Of a DNA stretch of 64,000 bases, positions 45,601 to 51,664 are shown piece by piece. The stretch lies in assembly GCA_030544215.1 (NCBI GenBank), contig JARZZO010000006.1, positions 47,468,501 through 47,532,500 of the forward strand, read 5' to 3'. The notes under the pieces are model-generated. The model ran no database searches, had not been told where the DNA came from, and worked only from the letters and a program-made list of their open reading frames with translations. The first letter of the stretch is position 1. Each line of letters begins with the position of its first letter. The position numbers and the translations under genes were made by a program. The stretch is from Zantedeschia hybrid cultivar (taxonomy: Eukaryota > Streptophyta > Magnoliopsida > Alismatales > Araceae).

Positions 45601-46843
45601 GCCAGTTCATAAGTTCCTCCAAGTTATTTGGACTGCCATTGTTATGCTGCCAAGTCCTCCACTCTCCAAACACATTTTTGTTTTCTTTTGTTGAAGCAGC
45701 TGCAGCAGAAGAGGGAATGTCACAACATAAACCACTGATTCCCTTAAATATATCCGTAAAGAGTGCAAGCAACAGTTTGCCCTTGGTGCTGATGAACATA
45801 GATGGATTGTAAGGGTCTTCCTCCTCAAGATTTGGGCAATTAAGGGCAGACAAGACCTTCAAGTTCTTGGATGACACAAGGAACCTTGAGATGGCTGTGG
45901 GGGAGATATCAGTCCTTGAAACATCTAACCCGATCAAGTTGCATAGCTGCTTACTCCACACAAGCGAAGCTGCAGCCCAGTTCATGTTCCGTGTACCTGC
46001 AACTGAAAGGAACCTCAGAGACACAATGCCCGCAAGGGCAGCCTCATTGATGCTCCCACAGTCTGCAAGTGCAATCTCCTCCAGGCATTCACAGTGCCTG
46101 CCAAGAGCACTGAGAGCTTCTGAATCAATGTCACGAACCCCCGAGAGGCGTAGACGCTTGAGCCTAGGGCAGCACAGAGCAACAGCCCTAATGGCATCAC
46201 TGCTGATCTTCTCACATGGATCAGGGCCAATCTGAAGGCTCTCTAGGAGCTCATGGCGTGCAGCCATTACGGACAAGATAGCATCCGTAATGTCCCGGCA
46301 AAAGTCACCACTTATCTCTCGAAGGCCCCGGGCCTGGAGGTTCATGACAGCAGCAGCAGCCTCAGAGCCCCGAAAACGGAGACTTAGAAGGTTTGTCGAG
46401 CAGCGTGAGGCAAGTGACAAAGCAGTAGCTGCATCACAGCGATGGGCACGGAGGTCAAGAGCTTGCCACAAGCACGGCAAGGAGCCAATATGGTGCCAAG
46501 CACGGCAGCTGGAAGCAAGGCTGGCACGGTCCCGGTAGTTGAGGCGGAAGAAGATCTGGAGGACGGTATCATCAGGGAGGCTGGTCCAGTCCACAGGCAC
46601 CGGTTGGGCGGCTACAGAACTGGAACCGGATGTCGAGATGGTAGAAAAATGGCAAGCTGCCGCAGCTCTCTTCCTAGGCTGCAGGTTGGCATCAATAGTA
46701 ATGGCAGCGGCAGCAGATGAGAAGTTGACCATCTCATATTCCTCCAAGGCAGCATCGGAGCAGCAGGCAGCAGCCTGGTAGACGACAGGGTCCTTCTCCT
46801 TATCCTTGGATTGGAGACCCTTCCTCCTCAACCTACGACTCAT
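12601..46843 (-). CDS. ARABIDILLO (homologue): ARABIDILLO-like F-box/armadillo-repeat protein gene, 3' end missing
   Basis: Seven coding exons on the minus strand: 45308-46843, 45045-45203, 44890-44970, 44654-44785, 15843-15970, 15333-15420, 12601-12695. Joined they read open for about 739 codons. The product has a basic N terminus (MSRRLRRKG, a possible nuclear signal), an F-box at residues 84-131 (WTSLPDDTVLQIFFRLNYRD), an LRR-like region to about 340, and armadillo repeats from about 430 onward (SEAAKAIANLSV, EEAAGGLWNLSVGEEHK, ERAAGALANLAADDKCSMEV, RQEAAGALWNLSFDD). This order is that of Arabidopsis ARABIDILLO-1/2, nuclear F-box proteins that promote lateral root formation and are predicted SCF E3 substrate adaptors. 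About 190 C-terminal residues, relative to the roughly 930-residue Arabidopsis protein, are not found and presumably lie beyond the left edge. The coding exons appear intact, so the gene is probably functional despite a 28.7 kb intron 4. Confidence 0.95.
12696..15332 (-). other. Host intron 6
   Basis: A 2637-bp intron with donor GTATGC (15327-15332) and acceptor TTAG (12696-12699). No gene or clear element inside. A hairpin-like inverted pair, AAGCCTGGTTTAA..AGACCAGGCTT (14224-14251), and several A/T runs are visible. Confidence 0.85.
15333..15420 (-). CDS. Host gene exon 6 (ARM repeat)
   Basis: An 88-bp exon. Its first base completes the Arg codon begun in exon 5, giving GVRQEAAGALWNLSFDDRN, then REAIAAAGGVEAL. 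Acceptor ATAG, donor GTATGC; ends in phase 0. Confidence 0.95.
15421..15842 (-). other. Host intron 5
   Basis: A 422-bp intron with donor GTAATT and acceptor GATAG. Contains an A run at 15659-15671 and a short GAGACA repeat near 15690-15712. No insertion recognised. Confidence 0.85.
15843..15970 (-). CDS. Host gene exon 5 (ARM repeat)
   Basis: A 128-bp exon encoding AARALANLAAHGDSNSNNAA, then VGQETGALEALVQLTCSQNE and GV. It follows exon 4's GVQEQ in phase 0. Acceptor TTTAG, donor GTAATT. The partner exon 4 is 28,683 bases away (44654). Confidence 0.95.
16106..16363 (+). repeat. Copia 5' LTR
   Basis: 258 bp, TGTAGTCGCAGCACATG to CTCATCA. Shares almost all sequence with the 3' LTR; differences include short indels (an extra TGTTTT after TTATT, AGAGAGC against AGAGGC), showing an old insertion. 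Confidence 0.95.
16364..17042 (+). promoter_or_regulatory. Copia primer binding site, split by a MITE
   Basis: The 12-base word TGGTATCAGAGC, complementary to the 3' end of plant initiator tRNA-Met, is the usual Copia minus-strand primer site. Here TGG (16364-16366) is separated from TATCAGAGC (17034-17042) by the 659-bp MITE plus its target duplication CATCATGG. A complete TGGTATCAGAGC is re-formed at 17031-17042 because the duplication restores the TGG. Confidence 0.93.
16367..17025. mobile_element. 659-bp hAT-type MITE, CAAGGTTYGCCG family
   Basis: Terminal inverted repeats CAAGGTTCGCCG and, reversed, CAAGGTTTGCCG. 8-bp target duplication CATCATGG (16359-16366 and 17026-17033), exact. The outer 110-240 bases at each end are composed of degenerate GATCCGACTCG or CGAGTCGGATC words; the centre (16500-16780) is AT-rich. 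No coding potential. Its left arm matches the left arm of the hAT relic at 18329 (CAAGGTAGGCCAACTCGTGG), so it is probably a non-autonomous derivative of that family. Confidence 0.95.
17497..18328 (+). pseudogene. Copia gag (first part)
   Basis: Frame 17497-18207 encodes a UBN2/retrotran_gag-type capsid: GYVAVPPHKDPKRAFWDVDN, then ALEMWSLLEKLYGQQSN, QMTGKIQSLKQGGRSVTAYF and FKILTGLDAHYDSLWGQLLS. After a frameshift near 18200 the next frame has a defective zinc knuckle, SGCDKGGHTAKGN, up to the hAT insertion. Gag coats the RNA and forms virus-like particles in the cytoplasm. The frame opens only after a non-ATG stretch; a true start was probably near 17370. Confidence 0.85.
18694..22406 (-). 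pseudogene. hAT transposase gene of relic 2 (several exons, frameshifted)
   Basis: Order on the minus strand: BED zinc finger (VKCNYCSQIISGGVFRLKQH, 22167-22330); linker and DUF659 (21389-21889) ending CTIMTDGWTG at a clean donor CAG/GTGAGT (near 21415); core exon with FLIYCQAGTVFWKSVDA and QVVTDNAASYKVAG (21110-21300); WLPCSAHSLDLMLEDIGKD and MGYLYEAMDRAKEDIARANK (20400-21089); an exon with GHFFNPRYQYSSATQ (20040-20260); hAT dimerisation YVAIRVLSQTTSSSGCERNW (19600-19900); acidic region (19162-19578); Tyr/Ser/Gly-rich tail YGYLGTYYQHPPLYDALSYL (18694-19119). A one-base frameshift in the LMEKC/SHLYW region (about 21080) and another after NAWVM (about 19570) break it. The in-frame MITE adds 54 codons in the core. 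Confidence 0.88.
20593..20746. mobile_element. 154-bp hAT-type MITE, CAWGGATGGCARTACCGG family
   Basis: Terminal inverted repeats CAAGGATGGCAATACCGG and, reversed, CATGGATGGCAGTACCGG. Exact 8-bp target duplication CCTCAACA (20585-20592 and 20747-20754). The whole interior is GGTACCGG and GGTATCGG palindromic words. Its ends match the terminus of hAT relic 1 (5857), so it is a short derivative of that family inserted into a different hAT family. Confidence 0.96.
23107..23998 (+). pseudogene. Copia protease and first half of integrase
   Basis: After the hAT insert the polyprotein resumes with a Ser-rich linker, then the protease region VIDFAATDHMTSTSTHF (23285-23335). The expected D-S/T-G-A catalytic triad reads D-F-A-A, so the protease is dead, and an in-frame TAG precedes it. 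A frameshift near 23570 leads to the GAG-pre-integrase zinc motif (WHSRLGHLSFRLL..CQVCQLSKHY, 23615-23735) and integrase core (DLVYSDVWGPS, FLSFIDDYSHHCWLYLL). The second catalytic Asp region SDNA..REYF is split by the MITE at 23998. Confidence 0.88.
23998..24140. mobile_element. 143-bp hAT-type MITE, CATGGAAT family
   Basis: Terminal inverted repeats CATGGAATGCGGCATCGG and, reversed, CATGGAATTCCGGTACGG. Exact 8-bp target duplication TGCTCGTG (23990-23997 and 24141-24148). Interior consists of GATCGGCCGATTC and GGGATCGG words. Inserted in the Copia integrase codons around SDNA/REYF. The same family recurs at 38232-38396. Confidence 0.95.
24141..26530 (+). pseudogene. Copia integrase end, reverse transcriptase and RNase H
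   Basis: Integrase continues with YTPQQNEVAERKNRHLLGVC (24215-24275) containing the catalytic Glu. RT begins around 25040 (GTWDLVDPPKGHSLLGSKWV in mixed frames), has FFNGDLQEEVYI (25350), then VVLLVYMDDMIIMGDN (25565-25610) with the YMDD active site, FEIKDSGEHKYFLGIE and SKRGIYICQKKYALGLLKET. RNase H ends with SSVEAEYRAMANYVTKIIWL (26190-26250), LYCDNETAINIANN and DQVADVFTKG. A 22-base tandem duplication (AAACCTATGGGATTGATTA twice, 25200-25242) and numerous stops inactivate it. Confidence 0.88.
26543..26797 (+). repeat. Copia 3' LTR
   Basis: 255 bp, TGTAGCCGCAACACATG to CTCATTA, preceded by the polypurine tract CTTGAGGGGGAG (26531-26542). The terminal CA has become TA. Target duplication GACAT follows. 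Confidence 0.95.
26880..28740. repeat. Cluster of degenerate foldback repeats (AACCCTAAGG..TTTAAAAT units)
   Basis: One motif recurs in both orientations: forward as CATCCCTTGGAGCTTAATTTTC or CATCCCTTGAGGTTATATTTTC after an ATTCAA..CCCC segment (26970-27035, 28280-28340), and inverted as GAAAATTAAAGCCCCAGGGA TG..CCCTAAGGGACCTATTTGAA (27235-27290, 27380-27420, 27510-27560, 28535-28590, 28610-28665). Pairs of opposite copies bracket stretches of 350-550 bases, as in foldback or Mutator-like MITEs. Two adjacent inverted-orientation copies at 28535 and 28610 form a direct tandem. No coding potential; low-complexity T runs are frequent. Confidence 0.65.
28791..29610. mobile_element. 820-bp element with about 66-bp terminal inverted repeats and gene-like filling
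   Basis: The left end (28791-28857, GGATCAAAGGAGCCCC..TCATCTTGGATGAGCCCCC-like, ending TAGATAATTATTAATTTGTC) is an inverted copy of the right end (29546-29610, ending GGGGGTTATTTGATCC), with some mismatches. The interior (28870-29540) is more GC-rich than its surroundings, with no retrotransposon domain, and holds unrecognised open frames, for example 29309-29527 with GDFDGPRGWPRTLPSPRR. This is the layout of a Mutator-like pack-type element carrying host gene fragments, but no target duplication was found and the source is unknown. Confidence 0.55.
29611..30706. other. Unclassified intronic DNA with possible gene or element fragment
   Basis: Starts with an AT microsatellite (AAATAAATAAAT, 29619-29640) and another copy of the foldback motif (29760-29815, CCCATTCATTGGAGTTTAAA). 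Between 30000 and 30240 a GC-balanced segment has overlapping short frames on both strands; on the minus strand one reads MRLLVAELMATAGGRPLKSE. I recognise no family. 30240-30700 is moderately GC-rich and non-coding. Confidence 0.4.
30707..30850. mobile_element. Truncated MITE, CAAGGTTCGCCG family (left end only)
   Basis: Begins CAAGGTTCGCCGACTAGG, like the left end at 16367 (CAAGGTTCGCCGACTCGTGG), and continues with GAGTCGGATCCAATCCGACT words. It stops where the AGGCGA-arm element copy starts at 30851; no right terminus (CCTTG after CGGCAAA) is found nearby. Confidence 0.8.
30851..31130. mobile_element. Right-truncated copy of the AGGCGA-arm MITE
   Basis: Starts CTATGTTATCAAAGGCG like the complete element at 31171 and shares its interior (CACTCACCTAAACACTTGC, CTTACATGTTGCCAC, TTTTTATGATTCCTAAGA). 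The right arm and terminus are absent. Two copies side by side explain the duplicated appearance of 30900-31500. Confidence 0.75.
31171..31722. mobile_element. 552-bp hAT-type MITE, CTATGTWRTCAGAGGCG family
   Basis: Terminal inverted repeats CTATGTTATCAGAGGCGA and, reversed, CTATGTAGTCAGAGGCGA. Exact 8-bp target duplication TCACAACC (31163-31170 and 31723-31730). Arms consist of AGGCGA and TCGCCT words (for example GGCGATCGCCT, GGCGAGCC); the centre is AT-rich with TTTCTTATTTTT runs. Non-coding. Confidence 0.95.
32187..32984 (+). pseudogene. LINE B ORF1
   Basis: Frame pieces 32187-32540, then 32541-32762 and 32763-32984, the last two in one frame separated by a single TAG. Composition is acidic and Gly/Glu-rich early, then helical and basic (AKEVANTIGASFEGMVKDIH, then SVFSKLQKRWQLG). 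It resembles the coiled-coil type of plant L1 ORF1 only in position and composition; no RRM or CCHC motif is seen. Its stop TGA overlaps the ORF2 ATG at 32981 (ATGA). Confidence 0.55.
32981..36571 (+). pseudogene. LINE B ORF2 (endonuclease, reverse transcriptase, zf-RVT)
   Basis: Begins MKIVSWNIRGIRGMEKREAV at 32981. Endonuclease motifs: GGIMVLWNKYVVQ, FTGVYGP, WLVVGDFNAVVS (33382-33420) and ERPISDHKPILL. RT motifs: ADFRPISLLNRVYKIISKML (34450-34518), NQSAFIRGKHLHEGFLVAQE, GIVLKLDFEKTCDKG (34657-34698), then FVLVAQLLSSMWKRAEVAG, and LQCADNTILFCEGG (34983-35020; the YADD box reads CADN). Later SIFKVPRMVARQLEGICSRF, FFWGG and SWGRVCKSKQGGGLGI (35330-35490). zf-RVT end: SFWLDGWAGP, WAWDAKGVFSVRSAYAI, FVRHIWKLKSPLKVKILMWR, GVDHIFATCSLSEEIWDSIF and LWAIWNERNRRIF (35730-36415). 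The main breaks are near 33060, 33310, 33540, 33760-34060, 34700, 35060 and 36180. Inactive. Confidence 0.88.
38232..38396. mobile_element. 165-bp hAT-type MITE, CATGGAAT family, inside LINE C
   Basis: Ends CATAAAATTCCGGCG and, reversed, CAGGGAATGTAGAATCGG. Exact 8-bp target duplication ATTGAAGG (38224-38231 and 38397-38404). Filled with GATCGG, CCGATTC and GGGATCGG words. Same family as 23998-24140, with more diverged ends. Taking it out rejoins the LINE C zf-RVT frame. Confidence 0.93.
39039..40439 (-). repeat. LARD 3' LTR (left copy)
   Basis: 1401 bp. Inside it, short phrases recur with variation: CACCTAGGC and CACTTAGGC-type words spaced 60-80 bases apart with GGACCTGCCGACTACGC-type phrases (39340-39640), suggesting an internal minisatellite origin. 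GC-rich compared with the flanking intron. Confidence 0.9.
40440..42266 (-). other. LARD internal region, non-coding
   Basis: No frame with a retroelement motif on either strand; the longest frames (174 codons at 40619 and 160 codons minus at 40862) have no recognisable domain and low likelihood of being proteins. PBS-like GCTCTGATGCCA at the right end, polypurine complement CTCCCCCAACTAA at the left. Confidence 0.75.
42267..43690 (-). repeat. LARD 5' LTR (right copy)
   Basis: About 1424 bp, aligned with the left copy along its length (for example GTTCTGCAGCGCCCAAATGC against GTTCCGCGGCGCCCAAGTGC). The many differences between the two LTRs indicate an old insertion with CpG decay. Confidence 0.9.
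43696..44653 (-). other. Host-like left remainder of intron 4
   Basis: AT-rich intron DNA between the LARD and exon 4; no coding potential or recognised element. The donor GTATTTCTCATC is at its right end. Confidence 0.75.
44654..44785 (-). CDS. Host gene exon 4 (ARM repeat)
   Basis: 132 bp, 44 codons: ERAAGALANLAADDKCSMEV, then AMAGGVHALVMLARTCKVEG and VQEQ. Phase 0 at both ends; acceptor ACAG, donor GTATTT. Confidence 0.96.
44890..44970 (-). CDS. Host gene exon 3 (ARM repeat)
   Basis: 81 bp, 27 codons: GAIAEAGGIKALVDLIFKWP, then SGNDGVL. Phase 0 both ends; acceptor TCCAG, donor GTATGC. Confidence 0.96.
45045..45203 (-). CDS. Host gene exon 2 (ARM repeats)
   Basis: 159 bp, 53 codons, from AIANLSVNTKVAKTVADEGG to LWNLSVGEEHK. 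Phase 0 both ends; acceptor TTCAG, donor GTCTGG, which is a less usual but valid GT donor. Confidence 0.96.
45308..46843 (-). CDS. Host gene exon 1 (F-box, LRR-like region, first ARM repeats)
   Basis: 1536 bp, 512 codons, phase 0 end at QSEAAK with donor GTAGCA. The ATG at 46843 is the first in frame after the 5'UTR intron acceptor seven bases upstream. F-box residues 84-131, LRR-like segments 135-340 (SLQIGPDPCEKISSDAIRAV, LKRLRLSGVRDIDSEALSAL, LIGLDVSRTDISPTAISRFL), then the start of armadillo repeats with QERAATGLATFVVIDDENAT and MRDGGIPLLLDLARSFREG. The N-terminal 80 residues are Ala/Ser-rich and longer than in Arabidopsis. Confidence 0.96.
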
Positions 46844-46850
46844 CCCTCCG

Positions 46851-47219
46851 CTGCAACTTTAAACCTAAAAAGATTATCCAACTCAATTGCCAGCTACGTA
46901 CACAAACATATCAATTCAAATCCACAAAACAACTAGCTCCTAAGGAAATAATAATAATAACAACAACAACAAAGAACAGACAACAAAGAACAGGCAACAA
47001 AGAATTGGCCAAAAATCAAGAAAAAACGAGGCCACTGCCTAGCCACCACACCAAAATTTTGCCTTTATTCTATACATCAATATATGTGAAGGGATTAATA
47101 GGGTATTGGCAGTTCTTGGAGGAAACTGAGCAATGAAAAATATCATGCATCCGTTCTTTTCCACTCTGGGAGGGGCGCCTTTTGCGGGATTGAGTGGGAG
47201 TAGAGGAGGTTCCTCTTAC
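46851..47219 (-). other. Intron in the host 5'UTR
   Basis: A strong donor CTTCAG/GTAAGAGG at 47214-47225 and acceptor GTTGCAG at 46851-46857, seven bases before the ATG, delimit a 369-bp AT-rich intron. ATG-proximal 5'UTR introns are common in plant housekeeping-type genes and often raise expression. Predicted from splice signals only. Confidence 0.7.
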
Positions 47220-47470
47220 CTGAAGAGGCTCTCACTTGTCTTGTTCTCTCTCTCTCTCTCTCTCTACAATAAGAGAGGGCGTAGTAGCCGGGGGGAGAGG
47301 ATAACAGTAGCATCTCGGATCACCACCATTCTTCCTTTCTAAATTAGGATCCGCGGGGGCGAGCAGCAGGAAGAGGACGGGGGTAGGGGATGCGCTGGGG
47401 AACGGAGAAGCAGTGGGGCTGGGAAACCCTTGATCTTTTTTCGGTGAATTGGTTCCGACCCCCACCCAGG
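47220..47470 (-). promoter_or_regulatory. Host 5'UTR first exon with GA repeat
   Basis: GC-rich stretch from the predicted transcription start (about 30 bases past the TATA box) to the 5'UTR donor. Contains an uninterrupted (CT)11-type run at 47247-47268, GA on the transcribed strand, a frequent element of plant core promoters and leaders bound by GAGA-binding BBR/BPC proteins. Confidence 0.6.
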
Positions 47471-47496
47471 CTGCGGGGGGGAAGGAATGGAGATGG

Positions 47497-47504
47497 CTTT
47501 TATA
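47497..47504 (-). promoter_or_regulatory. TATA box of the host gene
   Basis: On the minus strand the text reads ACATATAAAAGCC, a consensus TATAAAAG. It lies about 30 bases above the GC-rich 5'UTR exon and about 660 bases above the ATG, including the 369-bp intron. Confidence 0.6.
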
Positions 47505-48050
47505 TGTGGTGATGGTATACTACAGAGGGGTAGGGAGGGGACTCGCCATCACCATGTGAGGGAATTTGTTTTCCTCTCCTTTGCCCTTTCGAACCCTGGG
47601 GGGAATTCGGAGGATCTCCTACCCATTTGGCCGGCTGCGCCACCAGGGGCGCACGGCTGCTGTGGAATTTATTCCCAGTGTCATATCTTATTTTTGATGG
47701 ATTTGATCAAAGAATATTTGTTTGGATATTTGGTATTTTAAAATAAAAAAAATCAATCACCCCTGACGGAGGGGTAAGGTTTTTTTCATCCTCCACGAGA
47801 ATTTTGTGCTCATGTTTTTCCTTAATATTACTTTTTGCCCTTTCCCTGTTTACCTCCGCAAATCAATTCTCCCATCATCTCCTCTTTGTCCTCCACACTT
47901 GTTACCTAAACTATGAAGAATCTAGAGGGGAGGATGAATGAGTTATCAAAAAATAATTTTAACTAGTAGAGATATAAACTAATCATAATAGAAACTAAAC
48001 ATGCACAGAGAAGAGGAAACAAAGAATAATCACACGTGGATACAACTACT
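47505..48050. other. Upstream promoter region
   Basis: Intergenic. GC-rich to about 47670, then AT-rich. No coding potential. A pyrimidine-rich CTTTGCCC..CCTCC segment lies at 47570-47625. Nothing else supportable. Confidence 0.5.
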
Positions 48051-48560
48051 TTTATATTGGTTCGGTTATCCAGATCTACATCCAATCTTTAAACAACCTC
48101 TTAGGAGTTCCACTAACACAACAATTACACACGGTACAAACTCCGTATAAGTTATAACCCAATCAAACATCCCCAGCTGCAACTGATCATCTCTTCCCTC
48201 AGGAAGAAGCACAACGTCTTGCAATCGCAAACCGCCTCTTCCTCTGAAGGAAGATCTAACAAATTCTATATAAAGAACATTGATGGCCTCTCAATAAATA
48301 GTTGCGTATAATCAAATTAGAGAACACAAGATCAACACTAGAAGAAGATGATGAATTCAAGATCTTGATCAGTCGTTGCAGATGCCCAAGAGAGTTTGAT
48401 GTAGCACAACAGACGAACACAGTGCTTCAGGCGATGCCCAACTCTCTAAGACTTTTCTCTCACAAGTAGGAAGTGTTGAGTGATTTGTGGTTTTTATATT
48501 TTCCATGTTTTGGTGATAGTAAATTATAAAAACAGCAGGACTTTGTTTCGATGAGAGTGA
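48050..48560. repeat. LTR-like unclassified repeat
   Basis: A stretch with the composition of a degenerate plant LTR (TTGGTTCGGTTATCCAGATC, GAAGATGATGAATTCAAGAT, ACTCTCTAAGACTTTTC). No partner copy or terminal TG..CA pair is visible in the window, so the assignment is inference. Confidence 0.35.
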
Positions 48561-49600
48561 GAGAAATGTTTATGTTTCATTAGTTTAGTAGCTGACAGTT
48601 TCTGTCATGAATTGTATAAAATTCTATAACTTAGTTGCTTTCAAGATTCCTTAACTCTCTTAGATTAAATAGTTAACTGGAAGTTCGATTAAACTTCAGA
48701 ATTTCAAGTAACTTGCAGACAGTTCAACACCAATTGAAACATCAATCTTTAGTTTAATCGGTTTAGTTTTTCTAAGTGTTTTATCGATTACATAATTAAA
48801 GTTCATTTCGATTAATGTTGTCTTAGTCACTTCGAGTAAAGAATTTAAAATTTCCTATAGATTAGCTTTATAAGATTTCTATCGATTAGCATCTTAAGTT
48901 TTTTATCGACTAACGTTTTAAAGCCGCATTCGTTTACCGTTTAATGTGTTCACTCCTAATCCGTCTAAGTCTGATTCTGATTAACATTTGAGTAACCACT
49001 TCGATTAGCTTGATAACATTAACTGGAACTTAACTTAGACTTGCATTTTGAGTTTTAATTGAAATAGAGTTTTAAGTTCCATGTCGATTAACGTTATGAG
49101 GTACCCTTTCGATTACTATTATAATGCTAATCGAAGTTTCGCTCTCGGCCTTTACTTTGAGTAATGCTATAAGTTTCACTTCGATCGACCTTACCAGCGT
49201 TGTTTCGATTAACAATTACTGATTATAAGTCTCACTGCGATGATTGAACAATCTGAGACTTTGATTAGTAAGATGCTTTAGCAAATATCTCATATTGATT
49301 ATCTCTTCGATTAATACTTTGAGTTATCACTTTGATCAACTATCTCATACGTTTTAAATAGAGTCATTCCTCTAATCTAAGTGAGAGCCATCGGTACTTC
49401 AATTAGCAGTCTGTTTGTGAGTGAGACAAACACTCACTTATTGACTTTGATTAGTGGTCAGATTCTCACTTCGATTAAGCATTTGTTTAGGACTTATATT
49501 AAAAGAATTGACATTCTGATTAACCTGTAACTTTGGCTAACATTTATTTTACTGAATTCAATTCAAATTAGTCGGTACTCTCACATTATATTTTATGTGT
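48560..49600. repeat. Field of degenerate TTCGATTAAC-type motifs
   Basis: The word TTCGATTAAC or close variants (TTCGATTAGC, TATCGATTAGC, TTCGATTACT, AATCGAAGTTTC) recurs roughly every 25-60 bases on both strands between about 48,740 and 49,520, often after CACTTCG. No reading frame. Similar AATCGATT-rich stretches are known from LTRs of some SIRE-type Copia elements, but no LTR pair is seen here. Confidence 0.6.
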
Positions 49601-49829
49601 TTTTGTTGCTTGAAGATTTCCACCATATCTTTGACTGACAGATCTGTTGCAATTTTTGTACACCTTGTACTATCATAAACTTTTGCTAACAATTGACGCA
49701 GTGACAGGAAAAGCAACTTGTATGTCTAGTGTTTGTGCTTTTTGTAGGTCTGACCTGACAGCACAATAGTAGAGCTACTCTGCTACTGTGCTTTTTGCAG
49801 GTCTATACATGAGGAAGTTTCTATACATT

Positions 49830-50990
49830 AATTCATGCAACTTCGAGTCCATCAAAGTAGTAGACTAGCCACTCTCTCTCTTCATGTAAGGAGTGAGGTT
49901 TCGGACCTAATTATGGGGTCAGTTTCGGTGTTGGACCCCTTGGTTTGGGTCATTGTGGTTATGAGGCATGAGCTCTTTTTCGCGTCAAACTTGTGTGACG
50001 CGATTTTGAGTGATGTCGGCCTAGGGGGACGCCATTTCAGAACCATGCGGGGGTGCCACGTAGGCGAGCGTTGGGGTGCCAGTGTACGGCCCCGATATAA
50101 TCGTCTGAATGGTGTCGGCCATAGAGACGCCATTCAAAGAACTGACAGTGTACGACCCACGTCCTGTCGTCTGAATAGCGTCTTCCTAGAACGACGCAAT
50201 TTAGGCTTGTTCGGTTTGACGCCTGAGCGTTCCCTCTTTTCTCTCATTCCCTCTCTCTCTCCTCCCTCTCCTTCTCCTTCTCTTCCTCTCCCCATTCCTC
50301 CATTCCATCAACCTCCTACCCCTCACCACTACCACCACCATCTCCTCCATGGCGCATTGCTCTTCGGACAACAGCCGACGTCCCGGTGGAGTGACGGCGT
50401 CCACGGCAGTACCGGCGCGGCTCGTGGCGTGGCAGTTCAGTGACTAGGAGCAAGGAGGAGTTCAAGTAAGCGGTAAGGTGACGATTCTCATTGTGTTTTG
50501 TTTGAAAACCATATTTTTCCCATTTTGAAACATGCGTTGTACGTAGAGGTTTTGGGTAGAAAAGCATGTTTTAAAGGGTTTTTGACAAAAATGAATATTT
50601 TTATGAAATGGGATTTTAGGTGATCATTGGTTAGTAAACTTCTCCCCTTATCTCTTTCGCGTTTTTGAGTGTTTTAGAGGAGAAGAGGGACCCTCGGTTT
50701 AGCTTGGTGGAACACAGTTTCAGGCGTAAATGGCGTCCAGTCAAGCCGACGCTATTTGAGATAGGCGTCGACTTGAGTCGACGCAATTCAACAGCCCAGT
50801 TACTTGGTTCCCGAGGCGAGTGTGGGATAAAGAGATGAATAGTCTCGGCCATGGGCGACACCATTCAGGCTAGTATCCCTGGTCCCAGTGGCTTTGAGAA
50901 AAGTGAACCTGTTTTGGGGTCTTAAATGACGTCGGCCACAGGCAACGCGATTCAAAACAAAACCTCATTAATCCTTGCAAATAACATATG
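49830..50990. repeat. Dispersed imperfect palindromes GAATGGCGTCGGCC..GACGCCATTC
   Basis: Units of about 30-40 bases read as hairpins: TGAATGGTGTCGGCCATAGA with GACGCCATTCA (50105-50138), GTCTGAATAGCGTC with GACGCAATTTAGG (50168-50206), AATGGCGTCCAG with GACGCTATTTGAG (50728-50760), GGCGTCGACTTGAGTCGACGC with AATTCAAC (50762-50792), AATAGTCTCGGCC with GACACCATTCAGG (50838-50872), AATGACGTCGGCC with AACGCGATTCAAA (50925-50957), plus an arm near 49990-50045. A C/T-rich stretch at 50220-50330 and an unrecognised 202-codon frame across it are probably not coding. Confidence 0.65.
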
Positions 50991-51662
50991 TTTACATTGT
51001 TAGTTAATTTGATTAAATGCATGCTTAGAATCATACATTGGGGACGGAGATTTCTACGTGATCGGATCGCACTGTGTTGTGTTTTGTGCGATCGTGTTCC
51101 TAGAGTGACAACTGTTAGCGCTTAGGTACCCTGTGTCGGTGTGGGAGTGACACAGTGCTGGTGTGAGAGTGGCAGGGTGACACCTAGTAGGTGAGTGTCA
51201 CTCAATGAACCCCGGAGTATAGCTAGTACCGGTGTGAGAGTGGTACATTCAGAGTGTCACTCGTGGCTAGGAGGAGACAGAACCACCTAGAGCTAGACAT
51301 GTCAGAGTAGCCAGCGCGCTATCTGAGGGGTTGCTTTTCCGTCCCAGTGGGTCGGTGTTTTCTACGTTCGGCTGTGTGCTTTGTGTGTTTAACCGAGACG
51401 CTGGTTGTGGACTCCGTGATAGAGTAGTTTCATAGTTGTGCCTATTGCATTTACAAATGCATGTGTTTCATGTCGGAATTTGGGAATCTTTGAGAGTTGT
51501 GTTTACTGCTTTACTTTAATTGCCTATATCTAGTCTTGTTGCTCTGTGGTTGCGTGTGTGGGTGGTGGGGATCAGTGGATCCCTACTGAGTCCATTTTGA
51601 CGAGACTCATCCCTGCAATTTTCAGGTGAGGGTTCCAGGCATGCGTAGCATGGGGGGGTTTT
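50991..51662. other. Unclassified repetitive DNA
   Basis: Short phrases repeat: GTGTGAGAGTGG with flanking GTGACAC or GTGTCACTC (51120-51270). The end reads GGGGATCAGTGGATCCCTAC TGAG..TTTTCAGGTGAGGG, a phrase type seen near the 3' side of some plant Gypsy elements. No coding motif. Its right edge is where the inverted Copia's LTR fragment starts. Confidence 0.4.
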
Positions 51663-51664
51663 GT

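Noticed and set aside
49835..50443. 202-codon plus frame
   Set aside because: Composition is repeat-derived, it crosses the hairpins and a C/T tract, and no motif or neighbour supports a gene.
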